From positions 1 to 40,021 of IMG/VR virus record IMGVR_UViG_3300046517_000719: a stretch of DNA of 40,021 nt. The stretch is one strand, 5' to 3'. This document shows, in pieces, positions 5,875 to 13,921 of this stretch (its first letter is position 1; each line of letters begins with the position of its first letter). This DNA is from a virus. The position numbers and the translations under genes were made by a program. A model generated the notes under the pieces. It ran no database searches. It had not been told where the DNA came from and saw nothing but the letters and a program-made list of their open reading frames with translations.

Positions 5875-7461
5875 CTAGAACGGGAACTGCTCCTCCACCG
5901 GCTGCGGTGCGGGCGCCACCTCGGGGCCCGCCGGCGCCGGCGCCTCGGGCCATTCCACCAGGCCCCACACCTGCGCCTGGGCCTTGGCGCCCAGCACCTT
6001 GGCCGGCGCCCCGGTGGCCATGACGAACAGGTGCGGGTTGCCCTCCAGCGCCTTCTTGGCGTCGCTGCGCCGGGCCCCACCAGGTAGCTCGGCGGCCAGC
6101 TGGCTGTACGTGCCCCACCCGTTGCCGCCGTAGCCCTCGCCGGCCGTGCGCCGGCTTGCCAGCAGGTCCACGAGCAGCGGCTCGAGAGCGGCGGCGTCGC
6201 CCTCCTTGCGCAGCGCCACGTAGCTGGCCGTGACGTACACGCGGCCCAGCACCAGGGGCTCGAGCGGCTTGCCCTTGCCCCACCGGAGCTTCGGGAACGC
6301 CAGGCGCAGCTCCTCCTCGCGGCCCATGGGCTGCAGCGTCATGAGCGTGTCCAGGTGGCCGCCCCAGGCGCCGCTGATCCGGGCCAGCTCGTCCTCGTTC
6401 TTCTCCACCCGCTCGCGGAAATGGTGCAGGAACAGGAACGCCCTGCCGTGCCCCAGGCCCAGGCCCCGGATCAGCTGCACGAACGCCCTGGTCTCGGCGG
6501 GGCTGCCCACGCCCTCCATGCCCAGCATGGCCAGCGGGTCGCCGATCACCAGGTCTATGGCCAGCTCGTCCAGCTCGGCCCGCACCTTGGCGTAGGCGTC
6601 AGCGTCCGCAAAGCTGAACGCACCCCACCGCCAGGTCTGCACGCCCACGTACCCGCCGGCCTCAGTGAACGGGTGCTCCCACCGTTCCAGCTTGCCGGCC
6701 AGCTTGTCGCGGAACATCTCCAGCGGGCCCTCGTTCTCGATGAGGGCGATGCGCAGCGGGCGGGGCACCGGGAAGGGTGTGGGCGCCTTGTCATCCTCGA
6801 CGGGTGGGTAGGCCAGGCCGGCGGCCAGGTGGCACGCCAGGTCAATGACCCAGGTGGTCTTCCCCACGCCGGGGCGGCCGGCTGCCAGCACCAGCCCGCC
6901 GGCGGGAATGATGGTGGCCTCGGCGTTGCCCCACAGGGGCGGCGGGCTCTCCACCTGCATGTCCACGAACTCGTATGCCTCCATGAACACCGCCTGGCCT
7001 GGTGCGCTGTCCAGGGCGGCGGCCACGCGCAGCTCCTGCACCACCTGCTCCAGCTCGTGGGGGTGCACCAGGCCGGCACGGGCCCGCTCCATCAGGGGCT
7101 CGAGCGTGGTGATCAGGCGCCGGCTGGCTGCACGGTCGGCCACGATGCGGGCGTAGTGCACGGCGTTGCCGGTGGCCGGCACCAGGGCGGCCAGCTCCTG
7201 CATGCGGATGCGGCCGCCGATGTCGCCCAGCTGCCCGCGCTCCTCGAGGTAGGCGGCCACCGTGATGGGGTCGGCGGGTGTGCCGTTGCCGTGCAGGTGC
7301 AGCACCGCCCGGTACAGCACGGCGTGGCTGTGGCGGTAGAACGGGTGGCCCTGGTGGCCCAGCACCGGCAGCACGGCGTCTACGGCGCTGGGGGCCAGCA
7401 GCATGGCGCCCAGCACGTACTCCTCGGCGTCGAGGTCTTGGGGCGGCGGCAGCTGCTCCAC
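5875..7461 (-). CDS. Replicative helicase: DnaB-N domain joined to RepA-like RecA ATPase
   Basis: This 528-aa protein has a DnaB N-terminal helical domain (about residues 8-112, starting QDLDAEEYVLGAMLL), then a RecA-fold motor with Walker A GRPGVGKTT (195-203) and a Walker B-like IDLVIGDPLAMLG. Its C-terminal part resembles the RSF1010 RepA/AAA_25 group more than standard DnaB, and ends in a probable winged helix (GTYSQLAAELPGGARRSDAKKA). It should unwind DNA at the phage fork. I chose the GTG at 7461 because it overlaps the upstream TAG (TAGTG) and begins just before the conserved DnaB-N motif. No primase or polymerase gene lies in the window. Confidence 0.85.
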   Translation of the reverse strand: MEQLPPPQDLDAEEYVLGAMLLAPSAVDAVLPVLGHQGHPFYRHSHAVLYRAVLHLHGNGTPADPITVAAYLEERGQLGDIGGRIRMQELAALVPATGNAVHYARIVADRAASRRLITTLEPLMERARAGLVHPHELEQVVQELRVAAALDSAPGQAVFMEAYEFVDMQVESPPPLWGNAEATIIPAGGLVLAAGRPGVGKTTWVIDLACHLAAGLAYPPVEDDKAPTPFPVPRPLRIALIENEGPLEMFRDKLAGKLERWEHPFTEAGGYVGVQTWRWGAFSFADADAYAKVRAELDELAIDLVIGDPLAMLGMEGVGSPAETRAFVQLIRGLGLGHGRAFLFLHHFRERVEKNEDELARISGAWGGHLDTLMTLQPMGREEELRLAFPKLRWGKGKPLEPLVLGRVYVTASYVALRKEGDAAALEPLLVDLLASRRTAGEGYGGNGWGTYSQLAAELPGGARRSDAKKALEGNPHLFVMATGAPAKVLGAKAQAQVWGLVEWPEAPAPAGPEVAPAPQPVEEQFPF

Positions 7462-7853
7462 TACGCGGCCAGGGCTGCCAGCGCAGCACGGAGGCGGAAC
7501 GCTAGCTCGAACGGAAACGTGCCGCCGCCGGTTTCCACGGCCTTGCACAGCACCTCAGCGGCCTGGGCCACATCGTGCAGCGCCGCCAGCCACTCGTGGT
7601 CACAGGCGGCCACCTGGTGCGGGCTGCCCGGCGTGCCCACCACCAGCACCCAGGGCTTGCCGGCACGGCGGGCGTCGAGCTTGGCCTGCTGCACCCAGCT
7701 GCCCATGATGCCGCCGGTGGTGCGGCTGGTGCGCTTGACCTGGATGGCCACGGGTGTGCCCACACAGTCGGGGCCGTCGCGGCCCACCGGCCCGGTGCGC
7801 TCGCCGCCCCAGCGGCGGCACACCCGGCGCTCGAGATCCTTCCAGGCGCTCAC
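7461..7853 (-). CDS. PD-(D/E)XK nuclease-like protein (Holliday-resolvase-like)
   Basis: This 130-aa protein has a compact PD-(D/E)XK-type signature: E8 in helix 1, then D29 and a strand VAIQVKR with Q38 and K40, followed by a helix SWVQQAKLDARRAG and a strand PWVLVVGTPG. Similar small actinophage proteins are annotated as Holliday-junction resolvases or VRR-NUC-like nucleases, so processing of branched replication or packaging intermediates is likely. The GTG start at 7853 overlaps the upstream TGA (GTGA). Q in place of the usual E is seen in some resolvases. Activity is inferred from the motif only. Confidence 0.7.
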   Translation of the reverse strand: MSAWKDLERRVCRRWGGERTGPVGRDGPDCVGTPVAIQVKRTSRTTGGIMGSWVQQAKLDARRAGKPWVLVVGTPGSPHQVAACDHEWLAALHDVAQAAEVLCKAVETGGGTFPFELAFRLRAALAALAA

Positions 7854-8053
7854 CTGGCGCACCCGTTGCCCGGGGCGCACTGCCAGTCGTTGGGGCCGCT
7901 GCGCATGTTGATGCGCTGGGCTGTGCGCGTGCGGCCGCGCAGCGTGAACGGCTTGCCGGCGCTGGTGAAGCCTCTGGTGCCCTTGCGCCCACACTTGATG
8001 CACGTGCGCGGATAGGCGCCGCCGCCGCCGTATTCCGCGTTTGGGGCGGTCAC
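7850..8053 (-). CDS. Small zinc-binding-like protein (67 aa)
   Basis: This small basic protein has CIKCGRKG near the middle and two more cysteines near the C-terminus (QCAPGNGCAR), a possible four-cysteine zinc knuckle. It starts at a GTG that overlaps the QueC stop (GTGA) and is preceded by a GGGGGAG stretch. It lies between the modification gene and the resolvase-like gene. Its role is unknown; nucleic-acid binding is plausible from the zinc motif and positive charge. Confidence 0.65.
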   Translation of the reverse strand: MTAPNAEYGGGGAYPRTCIKCGRKGTRGFTSAGKPFTLRGRTRTAQRINMRSGPNDWQCAPGNGCAR

Positions 8054-9573
8054 TCCCCCACCGTTGGGTCCTCGGCGCCGGCGCCGGCGAACCCTGCCGC
8101 CCGCACCACGCAGCTGGGGCACGTGCCGCACCCGGGGCGCTGGCCCCGGTAGCAGCTGATGGTCAGGTGGTACGGGGCGCCGCACGCCAGGCCACGCTCC
8201 ACCACGCCAGTCTTGGTCTCGTACTGCAGCGGGGCCAGCACCTGCACCTTGCCGCCCGTGCCCGTGATGGCGGCGGCGGCCATGGCGCCCACGAACCCGG
8301 GCGTGGTGTCAGGGTACGTCCAGGCGCCTGGCGTGAACGTCATGTGTGCGCCCAGCCACACCTGGCGGGCGCCCAGGGCGTAGGCCCAGGCCACGGCCAC
8401 GGCCACCAGCACGCCGTTGCGGAACGGCACCTCCGCGTCGGCGGCGGCGCCGGCGGCCAGCTCCCCGAGGTCGGTGCTGTCGGGCATGGGTGCGGTGCCC
8501 AGCAGTGCGCTGGTGCCGCCCAGGTGGGGCAGCTGCACCAGCCGGTGCTCCACGCCGTAGTAGCCGGCCAGCTCCTCGGCGCACGCCAGCTCCACCGCGT
8601 GCAGCTGCCCGTACTCGGCGCTGATGCACGCCACGCCGGCGGGGCCGTACACGTCCACAGCCTCAGCCAGCAGGGTGGCGCTGTCCAGGCCGCCGCTCAG
8701 CAGGATGACGACGGTGGGTGGTGCCAGGGCCGGCAGCGGCGGCTGCTCGACCGGCGGGGCTTCGTCCAGGGTGAGTGCCATGGTCTGCTCCTCCTCGGGT
8801 GGGGCGGCCACCTTACCGGCCACCAGGGTGTCGGGGTTGGGAATCTCGGCCGCGGTGCCCACAGCACCGAACAGCCGGTCTTGCACAGGGGCCGCGGCCA
8901 GCTGCAGACCGCGGGTGAGCAGCGACTGCCCGGTCTTGTCCTGCATGAGCGGGAACCGGCCGTGTGCGCTGCCGTCCACGCTGCACACCACGCCGGTGCT
9001 CAGTATCCACCGGAAGCGGTTGGCGCCGTTCACGCGGCCCACGTGAACCCACAGGCCACGCCGGCGGGCCTCGCCCATGATCTCCTCGCTGGCCTCGCCG
9101 GTCTTCCACAGGTTGCTGCCGCCCACGAACAGGGCGTCGATGTTGTCCCAGGGCACGCCGTACTGCTCCAGCCCGTCCTGCGCCACCAGGGCCACGGGCA
9201 CGCCGAACTCGCGCACCCGGGGCGCCCACGTCTCGAACAGCTCGAGGGTGCGCGGCGCATCGCGCACCACGTCAGGGGCGCTGACGAAATGGCAGTGCGG
9301 CAGCCCCTGCACCTTGTCCAGCATGCGCAGGAACTTCTGCTCGTTGAACGTGGTCCATGCGCCGTTGTCGCACCCCCAGGGCAGCCGCTGCGCCACCATG
9401 CGATCCATGCTGTCGTAGCTCTGGGGGATCAGCAGCCGCCCCAGGGTTAGGTGCTCGTCGGCCCAGCGTTCGATCCATGCCTGGCCGGTGGTGACCAGCA
9501 GCAGCACGCCACCAGGGTGGGGCTCCGCGGTACACCACCGGCACAGGCAGCCGGCCTTGGTGGGCAGGATCAC
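8050..9573 (-). CDS. dpdA-queC: Fused DpdA-like DNA transglycosylase and QueC (preQ0 synthase)
   Basis: One 507-codon frame joins two enzymes. Residues 1-230 are a TGT/DpdA-like barrel: CDNGAWTTF (D69), VSAPDVV (D101), LVAQDGLE (D133), FVGGSN (150-154), HVGRVN (177-182), SVDGS (198-202). DpdA proteins exchange guanine in DNA for a 7-deazaguanine base. Residues 285-507 are QueC, which makes preQ0 from 7-carboxy-7-deazaguanine with ATP and ammonia: PP-loop SGGLDS (293-298) and a zinc site C474, C482, C485, C488. The GTG start overlaps the stop of the 28-aa gene. An internal ATG (M265, at 8781) has a strong ribosome binding site, so free QueC may also be made. Confidence 0.88.
   Translation of the reverse strand: MILPTKAGCLCRWCTAEPHPGGVLLLVTTGQAWIERWADEHLTLGRLLIPQSYDSMDRMVAQRLPWGCDNGAWTTFNEQKFLRMLDKVQGLPHCHFVSAPDVVRDAPRTLELFETWAPRVREFGVPVALVAQDGLEQYGVPWDNIDALFVGGSNLWKTGEASEEIMGEARRRGLWVHVGRVNGANRFRWILSTGVVCSVDGSAHGRFPLMQDKTGQSLLTRGLQLAAAPVQDRLFGAVGTAAEIPNPDTLVAGKVAAPPEEEQTMALTLDEAPPVEQPPLPALAPPTVVILLSGGLDSATLLAEAVDVYGPAGVACISAEYGQLHAVELACAEELAGYYGVEHRLVQLPHLGGTSALLGTAPMPDSTDLGELAAGAAADAEVPFRNGVLVAVAVAWAYALGARQVWLGAHMTFTPGAWTYPDTTPGFVGAMAAAAITGTGGKVQVLAPLQYETKTGVVERGLACGAPYHLTISCYRGQRPGCGTCPSCVVRAAGFAGAGAEDPTVGE
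8782..8796 (-). promoter_or_regulatory. Internal ribosome binding site before QueC domain
   Basis: GAGGAGGAG (8796-8788 on the minus strand) lies 6 nt before an in-frame ATG at 8781-8779. It is stronger than the site at the annotated GTG of the same frame. This predicts a separate QueC product of about 243 aa beside the full fusion. Confidence 0.6.
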
Positions 9574-9656
9574 TCGTCAGCCCATAGCCACAGGCCCAGC
9601 CACAGGCCGGCGGTCAGGCCCACGGCCAGGCCGGCAACGAACCAGGTCCAGTCCAT
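9570..9656 (-). CDS. 28-residue single-span membrane peptide
   Basis: This tiny frame has an ATG at 9656 overlapping the TGA of the upstream gene (ATGA) and a TGA overlapping the next gene's GTG (GTGA). The product starts MDWTWF, has a hydrophobic glycine/leucine span with AGLAVGLTAGLWLGLWLW, and ends ADE. The coupled junctions on both sides argue that it is really translated. Its span resembles the hydrophobic peptide encoded at 18794-18868 near the lysis genes. Function unknown. Confidence 0.5.
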   Translation of the reverse strand: MDWTWFVAGLAVGLTAGLWLGLWLWADE

Positions 9657-10837
9657 CACCCGACCGTCACAGTGCCGGTCTTGGTGGTCAGGTCCGCGGT
9701 CACCTTGCCCTTGGTGAAGTCGCGTGCCCACACGTACGGGGCCGTCGGGTAGCGCGGCCCCAGCGCCGCCCCCAGGTCTACGTCGTACAGGCCGTCCCAG
9801 GAGCCGGGCTGCCACGCGGTGTTCTCGTAGGCGTAGTCGCGGCCGTTGCTGCACAGCAGCGCACACGCCAGGTTGAAGTGTGCGGCCTGTGTGCCGCCGG
9901 CGGACTCCGAGAGGTGGTTCACCGCGGTGCCCAGGTCGTGGCACATATCCACGAACGCGAACAGCTGCTCGATCTTGGCCGCGGTGTAATTGCCGTCGTT
10001 GAAGCCACGCTCAAGCTCGAACACATCGCACGCCTTAATGGCGGCCAGCACGTCGGGGTTCTTGGTGTCCTCCCACCACAGCGCATTGTGAACAATCTGC
10101 GCAGCGGGGTACGCGGCACGTAGCCGCTGCAGGCCCACGCTCAGGTCGTGGTCCCACTCCTGCAGCGAGTAGCTCTGCCCGGTGCGCGGGTTCACCGCCG
10201 TGGGCACCACCACGCGGTCGAGGTCGACGTCGTCGATGTGCAGGCCCTTGGCACCGCCGGCCAGGTACGCGCCGGCCGCGGCGATCATGGCGTCCTGGTA
10301 GGCGGGGTTGCCGATGTCACCCAGGAACTGCACCGACGAGTAGAACGTGAGCCTGGCGCCGGCGCTGTTCTTGAGGATCCACTCCGGGTGTGCGCTGGCC
10401 GTGGCGCTGTTCACGTAGATCGCCAGCCAGTCCAAGTACCGCCAGCAGCCTGGGTGCCACGCCTGGATGCTGGGCACGTAGGTGATCATGCGGTTCCAGT
10501 GCGCCTTCATCCAGTCCTTCTGTGGCTGTGTGGGGTACGGCGACAGGTCGTACTGGTCCGCTTGCGAGGTGGCGTACATACAGAACTGAACGCGGCCCTC
10601 GGTGTCCGCCGGCGGCGGTGGCGGCGGTGGCGGTGGCGGTGGCGGCGGCGGCGGTGCGACGGGCTGTTCGAGCTTCGCCACGCGAGACTGGAGCGCGTCG
10701 AACTCGCTTTGTGTGACGGTGAGTTTCAGGTTCGACCACAGGTTGTCGATCTGGGTCGCGGCCTCCTGCGCGAACGCCTTAATCTTGGGGCTTGCCTGCC
10801 CCGAGATCTGCGCCGCCAGGTCTGTCAGCTTGCTCAT
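9656..10837 (-). CDS. Glycoside-hydrolase-like (GHL15-type TIM barrel) protein with poly-Pro stalk
   Basis: A 393-aa protein with three parts. The N-terminal 60 residues form a helical, coiled-coil-like segment (LWSNLKLTVTQSEFDALQSR), followed by a run of about 15 prolines. The rest is a TIM-barrel domain with the look of putative glycosyl hydrolases (GHL15/GH114-like): ITYVPSIQAWH, GLHIDDVDLDR and CDVFELERGFN are likely strand ends carrying acidic residues. The layout suggests a virion-associated or surface-acting glycan enzyme, yet it sits inside the 7-deazaguanine cluster. AAAGGAG lies 4 nt before the ATG at 10837. The poly-Pro tract is encoded by a GGCGGT-type microsatellite (about 10607-10656). 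Confidence 0.75.
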   Translation of the reverse strand: MSKLTDLAAQISGQASPKIKAFAQEAATQIDNLWSNLKLTVTQSEFDALQSRVAKLEQPVAPPPPPPPPPPPPPPPADTEGRVQFCMYATSQADQYDLSPYPTQPQKDWMKAHWNRMITYVPSIQAWHPGCWRYLDWLAIYVNSATASAHPEWILKNSAGARLTFYSSVQFLGDIGNPAYQDAMIAAAGAYLAGGAKGLHIDDVDLDRVVVPTAVNPRTGQSYSLQEWDHDLSVGLQRLRAAYPAAQIVHNALWWEDTKNPDVLAAIKACDVFELERGFNDGNYTAAKIEQLFAFVDMCHDLGTAVNHLSESAGGTQAAHFNLACALLCSNGRDYAYENTAWQPGSWDGLYDVDLGAALGPRYPTAPYVWARDFTKGKVTADLTTKTGTVTVG

Positions 10838-10850
10838 GGTGCTCCTTTCG

Positions 10851-11414
10851 TTACCGCAGCAGCAGGGCCATGGTCTCGGCCCTGGCCGCGGGGTTGGCCA
10901 GCGTGCCACGCAGGCAGCTGGTGGTCATGGTGGCGCCGGCCTTGCGCACACCGCGCAGGGCCATGCACAGGTGGGTGGCCTCCACCACTACGGCCACACC
11001 CCTGGGGTTCAGGTGCCCCATGATGGCGTCGGCCACCTGCACGGTTAGCAGCTCCTGGGTCTGCAGCCGCCGGGCGTAGGCGTCCACCACCCGGGCCAGC
11101 TTGCTCAGGCCCACGATCCGGTTGTCGGGCAGGTAGGCCACGTGGGCCACGCCGGAGAACGGCAGCAGGTGGTGCTCGCACAGGCTGGCGAACTCGATGT
11201 CGCGCAGCGCCACCAGCTCATCGTAGCCGCCGTCGTCGAACGTGGTGAACAGCCCGGGCACGTCCACCTGGTAGCCGCCGGTCATCTCGGCCATGGCCTT
11301 GGCGGCACGCTCGGGTGTGCGGGCCAGCGCCTCGCTGTAGATGTCAACGGGCAGGGCTTGCAGCACGCCCAGGTAGTGGTGGCGCATGGCGGTGACGGCG
11401 GCTACCTCTGCCAC
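10851..11414 (-). CDS. folE: GTP cyclohydrolase I
   Basis: FolE converts GTP to 7,8-dihydroneopterin triphosphate, the first step of 7-deazaguanine synthesis. The 187-aa product has all the family hallmarks: [12 protein letters not shown] with zinc ligands C79 and H82, [20 protein letters not shown], and [13 protein letters not shown] with C150 and the active-site H148. The start is a GTG at 11414 overlapping the end of the upstream 57-aa gene by 13 nt; an ATG nine codons in (11387) is an alternative but lacks a close ribosome binding site. The phage copy probably boosts precursor supply. Confidence 0.95.
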   Translation of the reverse strand: MAEVAAVTAMRHHYLGVLQALPVDIYSEALARTPERAAKAMAEMTGGYQVDVPGLFTTFDDGGYDELVALRDIEFASLCEHHLLPFSGVAHVAYLPDNRIVGLSKLARVVDAYARRLQTQELLTVQVADAIMGHLNPRGVAVVVEATHLCMALRGVRKAGATMTTSCLRGTLANPAARAETMALLLR

Positions 11415-11575
11415 GCCCTCACCACCTTGCCGGCGGCGCTGAACCGCACCTTAAACGCGGCCCAGGGTGTGGGCACGGGCCGGCCCGCCTGCTCGGCGTG
11501 GGCTTGCGTGCGGGCCACCCGCAGGGCGGCCTGCTGGTCGGTCTCGCGCCGGCGCGGGTACTGGCCGGTGGGCAT
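11402..11575 (-). CDS. Hypothetical small basic protein (57 aa)
   Basis: Not recognised. The ATG at 11575 overlaps the QueE stop (TGATG) and the TAG at 11402-11404 lies inside the folE start region. The product begins [10 protein letters not shown], has an alanine/glutamine-rich helix ([19 protein letters not shown]), then [15 protein letters not shown]. The coupled junctions and normal codon use support a real gene. Its place between queE and folE suggests an accessory role, not shown by sequence. Confidence 0.6.
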   Translation of the reverse strand: MPTGQYPRRRETDQQAALRVARTQAHAEQAGRPVPTPWAAFKVRFSAAGKVVRAWQR

Positions 11576-12309
11576 CAGCGCCCCCTCTCATGGCCCCAGG
11601 CCAGCACGTGCATCTGCGGGCTGAGGCTGACGTCGTACATGCGCGGGTCGCCGGCCATGCGCTCCGCCAGCCAGGTGTAGGCGTCCAGCACCTCCAGCTG
11701 CGGGTTGCGGGTTGCGGTGTCCGTGCCCACCGACAGGTGCAGGCTGCACGTGCCCGTGTTCCTGGCGTCGGCCAGCACTGGCACCGCCCACTCGTAGTCG
11801 GCCTCGTCGAACACCACGATCTTGACCGCGGTGGGCTGCTCGTAGGCGCTGGCCTGCTCCAGGAAGTTTGGCCAGGCCGCCTCCTGCTGCTCGTGCATGC
11901 CGCTGCTCGGCGGCTTGGGTGACACCACCAGCTGGTCGACGTCGGCCAGCCACTCGCGCCACCTGGTGCCCTGCGTCTCCACAGCCACCAGCATGTCGTG
12001 CTCGTGCAGCAGCTGCACCAGCTCGGCCAGGTCGTACAGGGCAGGGTTGCCGCCGCTGATCGTGACCCACTCGGGGCCCTCGGGCAGCCGCAGCACCTCC
12101 CGGGCGATCTCGCCGGCGGCCTTGTCGATCGCCTCGCGGCGGTGGGCGGGCAGCACCGCGTACAGGCTGTCGCACCAGCTGCACCGGAAGTCGCAGCCCC
12201 ACAGGCGTATGAAGTGTGTGGGCAGCCCCACCAGCGGCCCCTCGCCTTGGATCGTGGGCCCAAAGATCTCGGTAACGGGCAGGTGCGGTGCCCTGGGCGG
12301 CGGGCTCAT
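11575..12309 (-). CDS. queE: 7-carboxy-7-deazaguanine synthase (radical SAM)
   Basis: QueE turns 6-carboxy-tetrahydropterin into 7-carboxy-7-deazaguanine with SAM and a 4Fe-4S cluster. The 244-aa product has the N-terminal QGEG (21-24), the CxxxCxxC cluster CDFRCSWCD (C39, C43, C46), the VTISGGNP SAM-binding stretch and VETQGT, all characteristic of QueE. The start ATG overlaps the queD stop (ATGA). It belongs to the queD-queE-folE-dpdA/queC run, and its product is the substrate of the QueC domain encoded at 8050-9573. Confidence 0.95.
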   Translation of the reverse strand: MSPPPRAPHLPVTEIFGPTIQGEGPLVGLPTHFIRLWGCDFRCSWCDSLYAVLPAHRREAIDKAAGEIAREVLRLPEGPEWVTISGGNPALYDLAELVQLLHEHDMLVAVETQGTRWREWLADVDQLVVSPKPPSSGMHEQQEAAWPNFLEQASAYEQPTAVKIVVFDEADYEWAVPVLADARNTGTCSLHLSVGTDTATRNPQLEVLDAYTWLAERMAGDPRMYDVSLSPQMHVLAWGHERGR

Positions 12310-12683
12310 ACCGTCACCTCGGCGTAGGCGGTGGGCGTCTCGTACACGCGCACGGCCTCCAAGCCGGGCACGTGGCCGAGCAGGGTGCCCAGCACCCACC
12401 AGGCAATCCACTCGGCGGTGGTGCAGGGCAGGTGGGCGAGCGAGATGTTCAGGTCCTGGTGGTCTAGCAGCGGCTCGCAGTGCTCCTGCCAGGCGGCTTT
12501 GATGTCGCCGAAGTCTTGCACCATGCCGGCCTTGGGGCCGTCCTCCTGTATGGGCCCGTGGGCGTACACGCGCACCCGGTAGGTGTGGCCGTGCGGCTGC
12601 GCACACTTGCCGTCGTGGTGGGGCAGGCGGTGCGCCGCGTCGAACGTGAACTCCTTGCAGATGGTGGCCTGGGCCAGTGTCAT
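12306..12683 (-). CDS. queD: 6-carboxy-5,6,7,8-tetrahydropterin synthase
   Basis: QueD converts dihydroneopterin triphosphate to 6-carboxytetrahydropterin. The 125-aa product has the zinc histidines H18, H31 and H33 (FDAAHRL, PHGHTY), the catalytic C27, the conserved MVQDFGDIK and LDHQDLN, and a terminal VRVYETPTAYAEV with the glutamate that binds the pterin. AGGAGG with a short spacer precedes the ATG at 12683, which overlaps the stop of the RDF-like gene (ATGA). The leader motif ACCCAGGAGGCAACATG matches that of cassette P3. Confidence 0.95.
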   Translation of the reverse strand: MTLAQATICKEFTFDAAHRLPHHDGKCAQPHGHTYRVRVYAHGPIQEDGPKAGMVQDFGDIKAAWQEHCEPLLDHQDLNISLAHLPCTTAEWIAWWVLGTLLGHVPGLEAVRVYETPTAYAEVTV

Positions 12684-13921
12684 GTTGCCTCCTGGGTGGG
12701 TGCAGGTGCGCCCTGCACGGCGGTGACCACGGCGTCAAACAGCCGGGCCGGTATGTGGGCTGTGCTCTCCTGGCCGGTGACGTCCTGCAGGATGCCGCGC
12801 AGCTGCTCCTCGGTGATGCCGCGGCCGCGCACGGTGGCCCACAGCAGGCGGCGCTGGGCGTTGTTGGCCATGGCCTCGGCCAGCATCTCGCCGGCGTCGG
12901 GCGTGGCGGGCGCCGGCGGTGGCACAGGGGCGGGTGCTGGCGGCGCTGGCGGGGCCGCTGCGGGCACGACAGGCGGGGCCTCGGGTACTAGCTCGCCCTC
13001 GTCCTCGTCCACCACCAGCGGGCTGCTGCCAGGCGGCGGCACCTGTGGGCCCAGCGGTGCGGCCGCGTTGGCCTGGGGCACCGCCGCCGGCGGCGGCTCG
13101 GCCACCTGGGCCAGCCCCTCGGACACGCTTGGCGCCGCGTGCTCCACGGGCGGCGGGACGGGCACGTACCGCTCCGCGATGCCGATGGCTGTGGAACCGC
13201 TGGTGCCGGGTGGCAGCTGGGGCACGTCCAGGATCTCGCCCTCGGCGGCGCCGGCGCCCAGGGCCAGCAGCTGCCCTGCGCTCACGTCCACGTCGATCAC
13301 GGGCACCGGGTACGTGGTGGTCTTGCCGCCGGCCACCTTGCGCCGCACATCGATGCGCAGGCGGGCGGGCAGCAACGACCCGCGGCGGGTGGCCTCCTCG
13401 ATCAGGTTGGCGGCCGCGGCCAGCTCCACCGCCGCGTAGTAGCTGTGCGTCTCCAGGCGCCAGTGCCCAATGCCGGGCACGTCGGGCAGCAGCACTGCCA
13501 GGCGCGTGGTGGGCTTGCACGCCTTGCCCTTGCTGCTGGCCTCGGTGCGCTCATCGTAGGCGGCTGGGCACAGGCAGGGCCCGTCGGAGAGCATCTCGCG
13601 CTTGCCGTCACACCGGCGGGTGCAGCCGCCGCCCGACCACAGCTCCCACCACTGGCTCAGCGCCTGGCCCGGGATGATGAGCACGCGCAGGGCATCGGCC
13701 TGGGTGAACACCTCGTACTCGCCCTCGCGGCCCTCCCAGGGACGCACCTCGCCGCCGTAGATGCCGGCCACCGCGGCCAGGCGCACCTCGTCGCGGCTGG
13801 TGAGGCGCCACGCCTCCAGCTTGCTGGGCCGGCTGCGGCCGCCGGCGGTGGGCACCTGGGCGCCCATGCGAATGCGGCCCACCTCTTGCAGCCGCTGCTG
13901 CAGGTCTAGAATCGGGCTCAT
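12680..13921 (-). CDS. Gp3-like recombination-directionality-factor family protein
   Basis: The N-terminal 240 residues match the phiC31 Gp3-like family: LQQRLQEVGRIRMGAQVPT, the KLEAWRLTSRD stretch, IYGGEVRPWEG, and a cysteine cluster (C100, C104, C116, C118, C135) followed by TRLAVLLPDVPGIGHWRLE. In phiC31 the homologue switches a serine integrase to excision. The C-terminal third is a Pro/Ala linker and a helical tail, so the protein (413 aa) is longer than Gp3. No integrase is in this window, and the next gene upstream-side is a RecB-like nuclease. A role as a DNA-binding or pairing partner in recombination is therefore an alternative. GGAGGG precedes the ATG. Confidence 0.8.
   Translation of the reverse strand: MSPILDLQQRLQEVGRIRMGAQVPTAGGRSRPSKLEAWRLTSRDEVRLAAVAGIYGGEVRPWEGREGEYEVFTQADALRVLIIPGQALSQWWELWSGGGCTRRCDGKREMLSDGPCLCPAAYDERTEASSKGKACKPTTRLAVLLPDVPGIGHWRLETHSYYAAVELAAAANLIEEATRRGSLLPARLRIDVRRKVAGGKTTTYPVPVIDVDVSAGQLLALGAGAAEGEILDVPQLPPGTSGSTAIGIAERYVPVPPPVEHAAPSVSEGLAQVAEPPPAAVPQANAAAPLGPQVPPPGSSPLVVDEDEGELVPEAPPVVPAAAPPAPPAPAPVPPPAPATPDAGEMLAEAMANNAQRRLLWATVRGRGITEEQLRGILQDVTGQESTAHIPARLFDAVVTAVQGAPAPTQEAT

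Noticed and set aside
5875-7461. Longer helicase starting near 7548
   Set aside because: The extra 29 residues overlap the resolvase-like gene, lack a ribosome binding site and do not look like DnaB-N sequence; the GTG at the TAGTG junction fits better.
12680-13921. Evidence of a temperate lifestyle from the RDF-like gene
   Set aside because: No integrase, attachment site or clear immunity repressor was seen in the window; this family also occurs in lytic phages.
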